From: Euborellia annulipes
Taxonomy: Eukaryota; Arthropoda; Insecta; Dermaptera; Anisolabididae
Length of the DNA: 64,000 nucleotides
NCBI GenBank assembly: GCA_023213315.1
Contig: JAKCPI010021899.1
Span: 1-64,000, forward strand
Reading direction: 5' to 3'
The notes below the pieces were generated by a model that saw only the letters and a program-made list of their open reading frames with translations, did no database searches and was not told the DNA's origin. The first letter of the stretch is position 1; every line of letters begins with the position of its first letter. The position numbers and the translations under genes are program-made. Below, in pieces: positions 44,091-56,015 of the stretch.

Positions 44091-44680
44091 TTTATGCAAT
44101 ATATAGGAAAGCTATTGTAAGAAATGTCGGGAATCCAAAGGAAGTACTGTTTTGAGGTCTAAAATAATGGGTTTGACAAAATAGTCTAAGCAAAGTGATG
44201 GAATCATCTATTAAGCAACGTTTCAAGAATTGTTTTGCCTTCATCAATAACTTATTGAATAAGGCTTTATATAAAAATTTAAAAACGCCTATAAATAGGC
44301 ATATGTGTATCCGATTTGCTGATATTTTGCATAACTACAAGGCGTTCTTGATTGGTGGCGCCACACGTGTCAAACGGAGTAACTTTTTTTGTGGGTCTGC
44401 ATTGGTTGGCTCAAATTTATTAAAAACGGAGCATTCATAATGAAATTTTCGATTTTTTTATATCCCCTCCTCCTTATAATAAGCTAATCGGAAACTATTA
44501 TATCCCTTATCCCTTCCCCTTGTCAGCAAAAGTAAGGAAATATGATAAAAAAAAATTATTTTATTAGTTTTTTTTTTTGGCATATTTAAGTAACTATTTA
44601 TCTAATTTAAATGCCCTCCAATACCGAAAAAGGTGGAATATCCCCTCTTTTTTGAACCAGGGGACCTCCAAACGTATATA
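44091..44680. other. No recognised gene
   Basis: Open stretch at 44195-44440 has no domain I recognise. Confidence 0.4.
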
Positions 44681-44681
44681 T

Positions 44682-45478
44682 TAGGGTGGTCCTTAAAAAT
44701 TGATTTTTGAAAATTATACTGGGGCGCCCTGCTATTTTGTTCGATTCATTAAGAAATAATTTTTTAGCATGATTTTAGGGGTCACTTCCACCCCTTTTAA
44801 GTTTAGGCCTAATCAAAAACATTGAGGGATTAGCCTTAACAGTCCAGTCAATATAACTTTTTACCTGGAAAATATTCACAAGTTAAAGGATTTTTGGGGT
44901 TACTCCAGGATATCTATCCTAAGTCCTCGACCTCGAGGACTCTGTGCTAACTTTAAACGAGAAGGGAGTGAGGGAGGGGTCAAAAACCTCAACAATTTTG
45001 AACTTTTTTCAGTTTTTTGCTTATATTTCGTAATATGAGCATATTTTGTCCACTATAGTCTTACGCCAAGTTATAGGGAATTAGATTTTCTAAGATTTGG
45101 TACATAAAAAGCATTTGTAGACCAAATATTAACCGAGATACGGTCCAATTTTTTGGAAAATCTTTGAAATCTAAATTTGACAGGCCCTATCTCGGTTAAC
45201 ATATAATCTACGAATTTGTTTTATGTATCAAATTTAATGCTTTATAAATTTGCATAGGTACTAAACTATGCAAAATATGCTAACGAAATTTAAGAGAAAA
45301 ACTGAAAAATGTCCAAAGTTTTTGAGGTTTTTGCACCCCCCTTCCCCTTCCAAGTAGCACAGGGTCCTCGAGGTCGAGGATGCTAAAAAATTCGCAAAAT
45401 TCCTATAATTATTTTTTATTGAGTATAACAAAATACCAGGGTGCCCTGGTTGCAAAAATCAATTTTTAAGGACCCTAA
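44682..45478. mobile_element. Non-autonomous DNA element with TAGGGTGGTCC ends, about 800 bp
   Basis: TIRs of about 27 bp (TTAGGGTGGTCCTTAAAAAT). Long internal inverted repetition around GACCTCGAGGACTC. Same family as the foldback at 8456-9290. Confidence 0.65.
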
Positions 45479-45594
45479 TATATTCGTTTGGAGGCCCCCT
45501 GAGTCCAAAAACGTCGACCCCATCATAAAAAGTCTAGTTAAACCTATTAGTAATCAAATCAAAATATTGAAAATTACTTCATAAATAATTATTA

Positions 45595-46155
45595 TTAGAG
45601 ACCGGATTTTAAGCAAAATGCTTATTGCTCAATTTTATAAGCAACCATTAGATATTTAATTTCTATACGAATTAGGAAAAACTAAGTGCATTGAGATTGC
45701 ATTTTTTATGCTTTTTTTGCTTTTTTGAGTTTTCATGCTTTTTTCCCTTTTGTGCTTATTTGAACTTATTTTACGAATATTTATAATTTTTTTTTTTTTT
45801 TTTTTATTAAAAAACTTTTTTCCCATTCACACACGCATACACCAGGGACGTATATAAGGGGGCGCCCCCCCCCCAAATTTTCCAAAAACCCCTCAGTGTG
45901 AAAAAATATAGCCATGTAAAAAAATTTTTTCCGCAGGGTGAAAAAATTTGGTTCCGCAAAAACAAAATTTTTCGCAGGGTGGGGCGGAATAAATTTAGTT
46001 TCTTTAAAGTATACGCCATTGGTATGAGTAAAAATTGCTTATGAGATGCTTTTTTTCAACTTATATGCTTATTTAACAACTTTTTATTCAAGTTTTTTGT
46101 GCTTTTTTAAGCACTTTTTTTCCATTTTTTATGCTTTTTTGTCCGGTCTCTAATT
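45595..46155. mobile_element. hAT-like element with GAGACCGG ends, containing a nested MITE
   Basis: Ends TTAGAGACCGGA and inverted TCCGGTCTCTAA. A CAGGGACGTATATAAGG MITE with SINE-tail sequence lies within (about 45800-46020). A copy in reverse at 62220-62815 carries the same insert. Confidence 0.6.
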
Positions 46156-46885
46156 ATTATAATTAAAAGAGTTTAATAAAGTATTTAAAATTTGCTCCGA
46201 GATTTTCTTTCAAGTTCTAATTCCACTGTCATCAATTTTATTTTTAAGTGCAGTGTAATTAAATTTAGATTAGCATTTATTTTGACGAAAAAACTGCTTT
46301 TTTTAATCTCATTAAAATGCAATTTACTTTAATAAATTCATTTCGTCCCTTTTTCTTTACTTGAAAAAATAATTTTTAATGGAAGTGAAATATTAACTAT
46401 TCATTTTTTATTGTTCTTTATAGAAATTTATGAAAGGAAGTCTCTTCAAAATAAGGTTAAATATACTATACAGTATATGTGTCTTTAAATTTCGATGAGT
46501 CAGAGGATGTGTAATTTTACAACCATTTCAATTAAGAACTCGCCTAGATTTGCCAAACTGTGTGCAATTTTGAAAATTGATACATAAATTATGTGAGGAG
46601 TTGTAAATAGACTCTAATTTCGGGGGATATAGGCTACTTTGAATTTGCAAATTATACTTATTAGAATAATTGAGCTTTTATTTGGTAATTTTTGAACACT
46701 TTTTTAAATAAAAGTTTTTCTAAAGAAATATTCTTCGTTTTTGTAAAAAAAAAAAAAAAAAAATTAATACATTTTTATATCAATTGAATTTTATCTATGT
46801 AAAAATTTTCGGTCACAAAAAGGCCTACATTAAGTTTGTAATTATAAAATACAAAACAAGAACATAGTGGGAGAAATAAATTTAA
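46156..46885. other. No gene seen
   Basis: AT-rich, A run at 46744-46763. Confidence 0.5.
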
Positions 46886-46888
46886 CCT

Positions 46889-47093
46889 TTGGACCCCAGG
46901 CAGTCCGATGATTTTATTTAAGCCATTTGGATACCAAATGGCTTAAATAGAAATGCCTGGACTCCCAATAGATATTATCATATATAACAGTTATCATAAA
47001 GTCTTATACGGCCTAAGTTCCCGATATGTGTATATGTGTGGGTGAATGAGAAAAAAAGTGTGAGTGTTAAAAATAAAAAAAACTTTGTGACCT
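46889..47093 (+). mobile_element. SINE family 1, 5'-truncated
   Basis: Starts at GGACCCCAGGCAGTCC and runs to the A-rich tail. Confidence 0.7.
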
Positions 47094-47389
47094 TTTTAAG
47101 ACAAAAAAATTTTATGGAGAGGTTTAGACCTTTTCAGTACAAACAACAATATAATTTAAAAAAATTATATTTAAATTATGCTTTGCACCTTTATAGGTGA
47201 TTTGATAGAAAATAGTAGGGGAGGGTGATTTGGGTAAAAAATCACCTATAAAGATTCAAACCATCACTGATGATAAGCAGTATGTTATCAAAACCGACAT
47301 TGGTTTGGTAAACTTTCAAAATATTAAATATCTTAAAGGAATATAGCAGGAAACGATATGGAACAGTTTAGAAAGACATAGGCGCTGGT

Positions 47390-47790
47390 TACCATGGCAC
47401 TTCCTCCTCTAGAAAGGGCATCGCAGTGATTTTGTGTCAGGAGCTAGCTGATAAAATTACAGCTGGCCACAATATCTCGGACAGTATCTTGGGTGCCGTC
47501 CTTCGTACAAATTCTCCACATTATCATCTGCTATGTTCCCCAAATAGGCTGTTCCACCGACGCTAAATAGGATTTCTGGAACGAAATGGACGAGCACCTT
47601 CAACCTGTGCCCGAGGACCATCTTATATTAATTAGGGGGGGGGGGGACTTCATTACCCATATCGGGCGGGGACTGGATTCGAGAGAAGCCACGGAGGGCC
47701 CGGTTATGGCGATATCAACGCTGAGGGGACATCCCAGACTATCAGCTACTTCTCAGGAGGGCGTGCCTCCATAATCCTTTTGGTTAATCT
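47390..47790 (+). pseudogene. LINE apurinic endonuclease relic
   Basis: Three consecutive frames carry the pattern of a non-LTR endonuclease: KGIAVILCQELADKI, then DFWNEMDEHLQPVPEDHL and GDFITHIGRG (the GDFN-type metal-binding region, N to I), then GYGDINAEGTS. A stop at 47564-47566 and two frame changes show it is dead. A G run at 47634-47646 marks one shift. Confidence 0.6.
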
Positions 47791-47942
47791 CTATTCTCTA
47801 TTGACATCATTCAACACTAACAGTCTCAAGGGACAGAGGGGCTCCACTCCCTTCCCTCCCTCCTCTCTTTGGACAGAAGAAATATATTTATTTAAAATTT
47901 ATAAGTATAAAGTCGACAAAGTTTTGAAACTGGACAAGATAT

Positions 47943-48022
47943 TGATCAATATAGATTACCAAAGGTGGTTACTTGTCCCCTCATAATTCGACAAGTAACC
48001 TTTGGTAGTCTATATTGATTAT
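47943..48022. repeat. Perfect-stem hairpin
   Basis: Arms around ACCAAAGGTGGTTACTTGTC and its inverse, about 33 bp each with a 14-base loop. Confidence 0.7.
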
Positions 48023-48808
48023 ATAAAGTCTTTTTTAGCATCTGAGGCCATTTAGACTCCATCCCTATTTATTTCCTCTAGAAACAAATGTTAATATCTG
48101 ACTAAGGCTAGAGATATTGGCAAATATCAATATTGATAGTCCTAAAGCCACGGGGTGCTGATTATGCCATTGACCCCTAGCCTTTCCTACCCCAAATGTT
48201 TTTTGAAGACAAAACATATTTGTTGTAAAAATAAAAAAAAAGGCTCAATTATAAACTAATACTTCTTTCTATCTTCGAAATGATCTTTTTATCTAGAAAT
48301 TTTCTAGAATTGTTCTTTAAACCCAAGCAAGATACAAGGAGTGGCAAAAAAATTTATTTTGTTTTTATTTTAGTAATACTAGCTAGCTCTCTTATCATAG
48401 GAATAATAAAAGATATTGTCGCCCTACAAAAGGTCCTTAAAACCCTCCTGACCCCATTCGAAACTAATTTTTATCTTTGACAAAAAAAAAGAAAAGAGAC
48501 GAGATGGATACCGAGACAGAAATGTGATTTTCTATTCCCGTCTTATCCATTTTAGTTTTCGAAATTTAAAAGCTTGCCATTACGGTGATGTGATAAAGGT
48601 TGTTACCTCTCTATTTTATGTAATTTTTTTTTAAGAAAGAACTTGGTGAATTTTTTTATATAACTGACTGACATCGATAATCGCGGAAGAAAAAATTATT
48701 TTATATAAAACTTCATTTATTATTATTTTTTTTTTTTGTTATATTTTAATTTACAAAAAGTGATTAATTTTAAACTGGTAACCGTTGGCTCTAGTTGAAA
48801 CATTATGC
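48023..48808. other. No recognised gene
   Basis: A SINE tail-like scrap at 48030-48070. The open stretch 48280-48480 includes one hydrophobic segment but no known family. Confidence 0.4.
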
Positions 48809-48813
48809 TTTAA

Positions 48814-49191
48814 GGTGCGCGTCTCGAAAAGTCGTTACAACACTGAGTTACTCGAGGCGGCAAGAGATGGCGTTAGTTTTCTCCTTAGGAATACAAGGGA
48901 CTTTTTCCATTTCATTCTAGAGCTTCCAGCTAATTAATTAAGGGCAAAAAATTAATTATTCTTTAACACAATGATTACTAATTTAATTATCTACAACTTA
49001 TAGAGCTCCTTTTTTTAGAATATCTTTTATTTAATGCGATTAATCTAAAAAAAAATGTATTTTTTCGAAAATCCAAAAAAGGGCTTCTATAAGTTGTAGA
49101 TATTTAAAATAGCTTTAATTTTAAAAAAATTTGAGGTCGATAGCTTCAAAATTGTAGCCGCTGGAATCTCCCAAACTCTGAGACACGCACC
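48814..49191. mobile_element. piggyBac-like MITE, 378 bp
   Basis: TIR GGTGCGCGTCTC / GAGACACGCACC with exact TTAA at 48810-48813 and 49192-49195. Confidence 0.75.
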
Positions 49192-49535
49192 TTAATAGGA
49201 GAATTAAATTCACAAGGTTTTCTGTTTCAATAATATATTAATAATCTTATTAAATTACAAAAAGTGGTCGTGACAGTCAAGCAAAAAAAGTTTAATTTAA
49301 AAAAAAGGAAAAAGATTAGAAATTTTCAAAAAGTTGATAAATTTTCAACTATTTCTCAACCTAAAGAAAGTACTTCTCTACTACACCGTCTTGAACCGCC
49401 CTTTTTTCCTAAATCATTTTTTCAGCATCTGAAGCCATTTAAATCCTGATCCTATTTTGAGAGATCTCTTTTTTTTCTACGGTCAAAATGATGTTAAAAT
49501 ATGAAATTCCCCCTTGAATCAAATTTAAAAAATTA

Positions 49536-50492
49536 CACAGGGGAACAAAAAAGATCTTTTTTTTTGTTGACTGAGTATTTGAAGCTATTTCTGAGTATTT
49601 GGGTAACGCTGATTCCAAAAATGCCATCAGTTTTGCCTCATTACGTCAGATTTTAGAGCTATAGAGAAAATAAAAGTTAAATAGAAAATGTGCTCTAAAG
49701 CGGCTCTAATTTTATATTACTAGGATTTTTTAAGGCAACACCCCTTAGAAATATACAAATAGTTATAATATTGATTTGTATAAATTTAAAGTTTCAGCCC
49801 AATCGGAGGTCATTTAGACGTGCCACAAACGGCTAAAAGTTTAGAAAAATCGAATTTTTTCAGTTTTTTTTTGCTTTGGTCACCCCTGATCAGGACCGGA
49901 ACTAGATTTTTAGGGGGGGCAAAATTTAATTTGCCGCCCCTTCCTTAAAATTTTCTCTACAAAATTCATATCATTTTACCTTTTTTTTTAGTAAATCTTT
50001 CTTTAATTGCCGCCCCCTGATATCTGCCGCCCGGGGCAAATGCACCCACTGCCCCCCCCCTAGATCCGGCCCTGCCCCTGATACAATTTTAGGCATCCCT
50101 GAATGAAAAAAACATATATTTACAATATTCTATAGTTCTTTGGCTTTCTAAAAATCATTCATTCGTAAAAATCTGATAATTATTAACGAAATTATGAACA
50201 AAAACGTCATCAAAGAAAAACACCAGTACACTCACGGGTCGAAAAAATGAAACTTAAAATTTATATGTATTATAACTATCTCCATATTTTTAAGGGGTGT
50301 CGCCATAAAAAGTCCAGGTAATATAAAATTAGAACCGCTTTAGAGCACATTTTCTATTAAAATTTTATTTTCTCTATAACTCTAAAATGTGACGTGATGG
50401 GGCAAAACTGATGGCATATTTGGAATCAGCGCTACCCAAATACCCAGAAATAGCTTCAAATACTCGGTCAACAAATTCACTGTTCCCCTGTG
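49536..50492. mobile_element. Long-TIR DNA element with TTA flanks
   Basis: CACAGGGGAACA ends, TIRs about 200 bp (shared AATGCCATCAGTTTTGC, AATGTGCTCTAAAGCGG). TTA at 49533-49535 and 50493-50495. A hAT MITE interrupts it. Confidence 0.75.
49891..50074. mobile_element. hAT MITE, 184 bp, 8-bp target duplication
   Basis: CAGGACCGGAACTAG / CTAGATCCGGCCCTG; CCCCTGAT at 49883-49890 and 50075-50082. Confidence 0.9.
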
Positions 50493-50495
50493 TTA

Positions 50496-51040
50496 TCTAT
50501 TCAATATAAGTGAAATGTGTGGCACCACCAGTTTTTTTTTAATAATCTTGGTATTATCAATTTGGCTGGGATTTATATATTCTACTGTAAATAAATAATT
50601 TATACATTTATTACTGCAATTTATTTTAAAATAAAAATACCTAGTCAAATGTATTTAATTTTTGCAATTATTCTTTTTTAAGATAAATAATTTTTTTATC
50701 TACTCGAAATTTAAACATTGTTTCATTTTTTTAAAATACCTACATCTTAACAACACCGTAATTCTTGTGCATGTCAAACTCACACACACGCAACATACAA
50801 TAGTTTAATAAGATTTAACATTCGTGCTAGAAAAATGGCCTATTATATATCTAACCTAATTACAAAGAACATTTTTAATTAATATTTAGCTTTGCATTAG
50901 AAAAAAAAATGTTATTATCATGAGGCAAGTAACTCACACTTTTTAATCGTAAATGAAAATATAAATTTTTCCCTCTCTTGTTATAGCGCCATTAGTCTGA
51001 GTGATTCGCGTGCTTCCACTCAATTATACTCCCCTCTCCT
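50496..51040. other. No gene seen
   Basis: AT-rich, nothing recognised. Confidence 0.5.
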
Positions 51041-51140
51041 AGGTCTTTGCTTATAAATATAATAATACATGTCTATGTGCATTTCCATGGGCTCGGGCAC
51101 GTCGTGCCAACTTGCCCCTTCGTATCAGGGTGTGTGGATC

Positions 51141-51187
51141 GAGGTCATCCCGTTCGAGGTCATCCCGTTCGAGGTCATCCCACCCGA
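51141..51187 (+). repeat. 15-bp tandem repeat, three copies
   Basis: GAGGTCATCCCGTTC repeated, third copy diverging at its end. Confidence 0.85.
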
Positions 51188-51259
51188 CCTTTGCCATTTC
51201 CTTCTGCCTCCCCCTATCCCAATCTTCTCAAGGACCCAGCAGCATTCCTTAAATCGATC

Positions 51260-52016
51260 TAAAGGATATAAGGCTTTTTATTTAAAAATAAAATGCCTTT
51301 ACTACATTTTTCTTTAATAAAATATTTTTGTTGCACCTGGAATTTCATTTCAAATAAAAAGAATAGTAGGAATGTGTCTCCAGAACATCTCCGGGTAAAA
51401 AATTCGTCATTTAATTTAGTTAATTAATCATATTGTTGGATATACACAATAGCTTGGATGCGAGAGGAATAAACGCTATTTATTGGATAACTAATGGGAG
51501 AAAAGAGGTCGGTATGGGAGAAAGATCGCGAGAAGGTGGGACTGGGACATTGATAGAGATGTGAATATACTGGCTCAAAGCAGAGATAATGGAAAAGGCA
51601 GGTATTGCATAAGAGATGAACTCACTAGTTGCTTTAACATCAATATAATAATAATAATCTTGTTTGCCTAATTATTGGCATGGTCACCTACAGAGGGGCC
51701 AGCGCATACATCCTTAAATTCCGAATGAAAAAATAAATCAAAATTTTTCTCTGAGCTCATAGACTTTATTCAAATATAAAAAATATAGTATCGGGACCCA
51801 TTAAGGCTCTCTGCGACCCTGATTATAGGTCATTATGAACATCTTTGTTTTAGGTCAGTAGTCAGAAAATTTTACCGGATGAAGGGGGGGGGGGGGGGGT
51901 GATGAGTTTGGACGGCCCTGGCGAAATTTAGCGTCTTCTTTTTTCAGAACACCACTCCAGGCGATAACCCACGCTCTACCAAATTGACAAATTTTAAAGA
52001 ATCAATGAAGGCCTTT
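51260..52016. other. No gene seen
   Basis: AT-rich with a G run at 51886-51899. Confidence 0.5.
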
Positions 52017-52440
52017 TTACTTTCTCTTACCTCTATAAATGTTAATATATAGAGAGAGAAAGTATTGGATTCATGTCAAAAATTCGATGTCGAGATTTTG
52101 ACGGATCTTCACGTTTTGAGGTCCCCTGAATCAAAAAAGTGATTTTCGCGACATGGTCTGTCTCTGTGTGTGTGTGTCTGTCTGTAAACAAAATATCTCA
52201 AGAACGAAAAGAGCTATGAGGTTGAAATTTTATATTTAAATATGGTACCCCTCTGGCACCTGATACGAAGCTACTACTACTAGTACTTTACTGATGCACT
52301 TTTGCAGTTTTTTTTTCGATTTTCTCAAAATTCGCTTCAACAATTTTGATTAAAATTCAAAAATCAATTATTTTTTAGATGCTCTTTAAAATGTATATTC
52401 TCATTTTGCCATTGACATCTTCTGAAGACCAATCTACTCT
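52017..52440 (+). mobile_element. Element A copy, 3'-truncated
   Basis: Hairpin end, GT/CTGT-rich microsatellite, body to GACCAATCTACTC. Confidence 0.75.
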
Positions 52441-53530
52441 TTTTTTTTTAACTCACACTTTTTTTTTTCTTCAGGGGGCGTAGCCCTCCTGTCTAGGCGG
52501 GCAGCACGTCTTCTCATAATTAAGAAAAGACGAGGGTGCGCCGCAGGCCGGTGCTGAGCTAACTGGCGTGAGTTCCCAGAGGGGGGGGGGGCGAAAACCA
52601 AAACGAATATATATAAAAATGTAACTAAAACTGTTCTTTGACTGACTGGCAGTTTGGTTTTACTGTTAGAAATATTTTTTGGATCAAAAGAAAAGAGGAT
52701 GACAAGCATTAGTTTATTTATTTATTTTTTTTTTTTTGAACTTCAGAGTGAATTTGGACCCCAGATCCCCCGCTTCCCTTCCCAATCTTGGACACTTGTT
52801 TTTAAAAAATTATCTCTGAATCTCCCAGTTACACTTTACATCACATTATCATTGCTGTCTAAAAATTAAATCATTAAAAATAATTACATGACAATGATTC
52901 AAATTTATTTAGTAATAGAAATTAATTTTTCATCCCTCATGATTTAAATTATAATCATTTGCAATTTTTTACTTATATATATATAAATATATTTGTGTAG
53001 CCTTGCATAGAATGCATATGTATAAATAATTTAAGCACTGGAGCTTATTGAAAAGAGATGACGTGGGGTTGGTAGTAGGGATGGGATGGGGAAATCAATG
53101 ATCAGCGATCAGCTCACCCCTCCGAGTTACCCTCACCACCCGATGCCTTCGCTTTATGTATTGATCGCTGAGTTGGCCCAGCGCACTGCCAAAACAGCCA
53201 ACCAAACGAGCCAGCTACCACCTTTTCGGGTTCCGGTTCAAGCTCTGCGGTCAAATGACCTCCTTAATATCCAAAGATAATTGAATGAATTAAAATTACA
53301 ACCCTCTAATCTATTTATTTGATTACACTCAAGTTGATGAAATGAGTAGAGAGAACAATTAAACTAGAAATGGCTAACAAATATAATTATTCAATAAACT
53401 TTGCTAATTCATTTATCTAATTGTAAAAGAAAATTCAAAAATATATTAATATAAAATATTATTATTATACCTATTTTTTTTTTACCTAATATTAGTTCGA
53501 GATTGGTATAAAAAAATACACTAGTGGTCT
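52441..53530. other. No gene; GC-rich block at 52475-52575
   Basis: The block has a GTCTTCTC..AAAGAC-type hairpin and a G run but no family call. A second less AT-rich block is at 53090-53260. Confidence 0.4.
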
Positions 53531-53531
53531 C

Positions 53532-53719
53532 AGCCCAAGTAAAAATGATCGAGGGATCCACACGCCCGCACCAGGGACACACACAGTAGATCGAAATAAG
53601 TGACCAGAAGAAAAATGTGTCCCTGTTGCGGGCGTGTGGATCCCTGTATGTCCCTAAAGGTTCACTATGCAGACTAGCTGAGGGCGTGTGGATTTTCGTG
53701 AGAAATTTTTACTCGGGAA
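53532..53719. mobile_element. Small TIR element with internal hairpin
   Basis: CCCAAGTAAAAAT / ATTTTTACTCGGG ends; inside, GATCCACACGCCCGC and its inverse flank a 60-bp loop, with a third AGGGCGTGTGGAT copy. Confidence 0.55.
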
Positions 53720-53819
53720 GGGGGGAGAGGGGAGGGGGCAGACGTTCTAATTTGAATAAAAATAAAATATATCAAATTGATGTCACCTGTTACCTGTCAT
53801 TGTCAGCTTTATGAAATAG

Positions 53820-54231
53820 GGCCCAGGTTTGGGAAAACCAAACCACATTTTTGGATTCAAGTGACCTAAAAACGTGTCTATCCATCAAAATCTCGACATC
53901 GAATTTTTAACATGAATCCAATACTTTCTCTCTCTATATCAGTGGCGTAGCGAGCTTAACTTGCGCCCGGGGCACAATACCTTTTTAACACTCCCCCCCC
54001 CCATTCGAAAACCAAACATATATGTAAAATATTCAAAATTATTATAATACACTGGCACTAAATTTAAAATATATTTTCCAGAAATCAATTACAATAAAAA
54101 TAAAAATTATTGTTTTGCCGACCATTTGGCGCCCCTTTGTGAGTAGCGCCCGGGGCATGATGACCCCCTTGCCCCTCCCTCGCTACGCCACTGCTCTATA
54201 TATTTAACTTATATAGAGATAAGAGAAAGTA
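53820..54231 (-). mobile_element. Element A end, split by a hAT MITE
   Basis: Body TCTCGACATCGAATTTTT then ATACTTTCTCTC; the hairpin loop is interrupted at 53940 and resumes at 54194. Confidence 0.8.
53940..54193. mobile_element. hAT MITE, 254 bp, 8-bp target duplication
   Basis: CAGTGGCGTAGCGAG / CTCGCTACGCCACTG; CTCTATAT at 53932-53939 and 54194-54201. Confidence 0.92.
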
Positions 54232-54239
54232 AAAATTAT

Positions 54240-54950
54240 ATTATGTTCTTCATTAAATTTATTTATTTATTTAAATTTCAAAGTTCTCTTCCTAATGAAG
54301 AATTTTTACAATTGCCACTGTCAAATTCTTGCTTGCTGAATGATCTTCTAAAATGAACTTCTTAAAATCATTAGTTAAATATTTTTTGTACGCCATTTGG
54401 TAGCTTGTGGAAATTTGAAATCTTTTGATAATTGCTCCAAATCTCTTGTCTAGGACTTAAATATTTCGGTTGCATACTTTCTAGAAATAAAAAACGTGCC
54501 AATTTATTTATTCTTTCCATCTTAAAAATAGTAACAATTAGTATTTACTTTGATTGGAAAACTAATTAAATTGTTCACAACAAATAATGATAAAATTGTT
54601 ATTTTACAAAATCTTTCTTAACACAACACAACACCTTCAGCTCTACAGAGAACAGGATTTTTTTAGTCACTAAGCTCAGGTCGGCTGCCTATGATACAGG
54701 CGAATTTAAGAATTTTTGTTATATTCTATTTTTTGGGAAGATTTGATTGGGATTATCCCCCTTTAACTTTATTTTTTACCCTATTAACTTTTCATTGAAT
54801 AGTGCTGATAATATTAAACGGGTAATTTAGAAAATATCGAAAATGTATGTAATTTTTGAATTTTCATAAAAAATGAAATACACTAAATATCACAAAATTC
54901 TTTAAATTTCATTGCATTTCATAACCCCTTAGCAGAATCTAACATGTTCG
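54240..54950. other. No gene seen
   Basis: AT-rich; nothing recognised. Confidence 0.5.
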
Positions 54951-54954
54951 GAAG

Positions 54955-55060
54955 CTAGCACTCTCTGCGGCGATTTTTGCAACTCAGTCGACGGTGACAA
55001 TTGGCCGGGAAGGGAAATGTGACGTCAGCATCCCGGTGGCTCAGTGCCAACCCAGGCTTT
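54955..55060. promoter_or_regulatory. GC-richer block with perfect CRE
   Basis: TGACGTCA at 55020-55027 in a block with GGCCGGGAAGGG. No TSS or exon assigned. Confidence 0.3.
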
Positions 55061-55694
55061 CTTAGTTCTCTTTTCTCTCTGGTCACTCTCCCTTAACAAG
55101 TACTTGAACCCTGCCCCAAGGGATTCTTCCAATCTCCTCAATGCAATCCCCCTATTCGCAACACCTTTGGCTATCTTTTCAATTATTTTAAAAGAAATAC
55201 ACACACGCACACACAGTCAAACAAAAAAAAAAACCTCTCTAAACAAAAGCCATCTTATTCTTGCCGTATGAATAAAACATCCTAAAATCAAATTAAGTTT
55301 TTTTTTCACCTCGGGCCATAGATTCTTAATTTTTAGTTTGTCTCTGGGAAATGAATCGAGAAGACAAAAAGTAATAAGAAAACTACTATAAATTTTAAGT
55401 TTAATCTTTTTTAATGGTTTCCTAGATTTATTTTAAAGACGCTTCGATGTTATGGTCTTTTAAACTATTAATACTATACTTATTATTGGGACATCGAGCT
55501 ATAATTTTTTTAATGACTTATTAAAAAATTATCGTAATTAATTTTTTTGTTATCAAGCAAATACAAAAAAACAATCTGCCCCAATAATCTTAAATTTTTT
55601 TTTTAAATTTAAAAATGAATTTATTGTTATTATTAATCACATATTAATTAAGAAATTTTTAAAATAAGCTTAGTTGATTTATTTAAAAATCAAA

Positions 55695-55812
55695 TGTCAA
55701 ATTAGTTCAGCATTCTTGCAATAGATGGCAGGCTAGTCTAACAGCCGATATAGTATTAGCCTATATCTGGCCTTTATTTTTATATTTTTATGCTTTTATA
55801 AAACCCGGTACA
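55695..55812 (+). mobile_element. Candidate short LTR of a Gypsy-type element
   Basis: Runs TGTCAAATTAG to GGTACA, with TTATAAAA late in it, followed at once by TGGTGTCAGGTG, a primer-binding-site-like start. Confidence 0.45.
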
Positions 55813-55891
55813 TGGTGTCAGGTGTTAAAAGGAATAGAAACCGTGAGTAAATATAATATATTAATTAAAGAGGAAAAAAAAAACAAATAAA

Positions 55892-56015
55892 ATGGCGTCT
55901 AAAGCGGGTCAATTTCAAATCTTACCGCCACCTCAATTTAGTTTTAAATCGGAGGAATGGCCTCGTTGGAAGAAGATTTGAAAGATTTAGAAACGCGTCA
56001 GGTACATAATATATA
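55892..56015 (+). pseudogene. Gypsy-type gag N-terminus, frameshifted
   Basis: ATG at 55892 opens a short reading frame with proline-rich start and SEEWPRW, a hallmark of Mag-lineage Gypsy gag. It meets TGA at 55979-55981; the family pattern continues in another frame, so one frame change has broken it. Nothing of protease or polymerase remains downstream. Confidence 0.5.
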
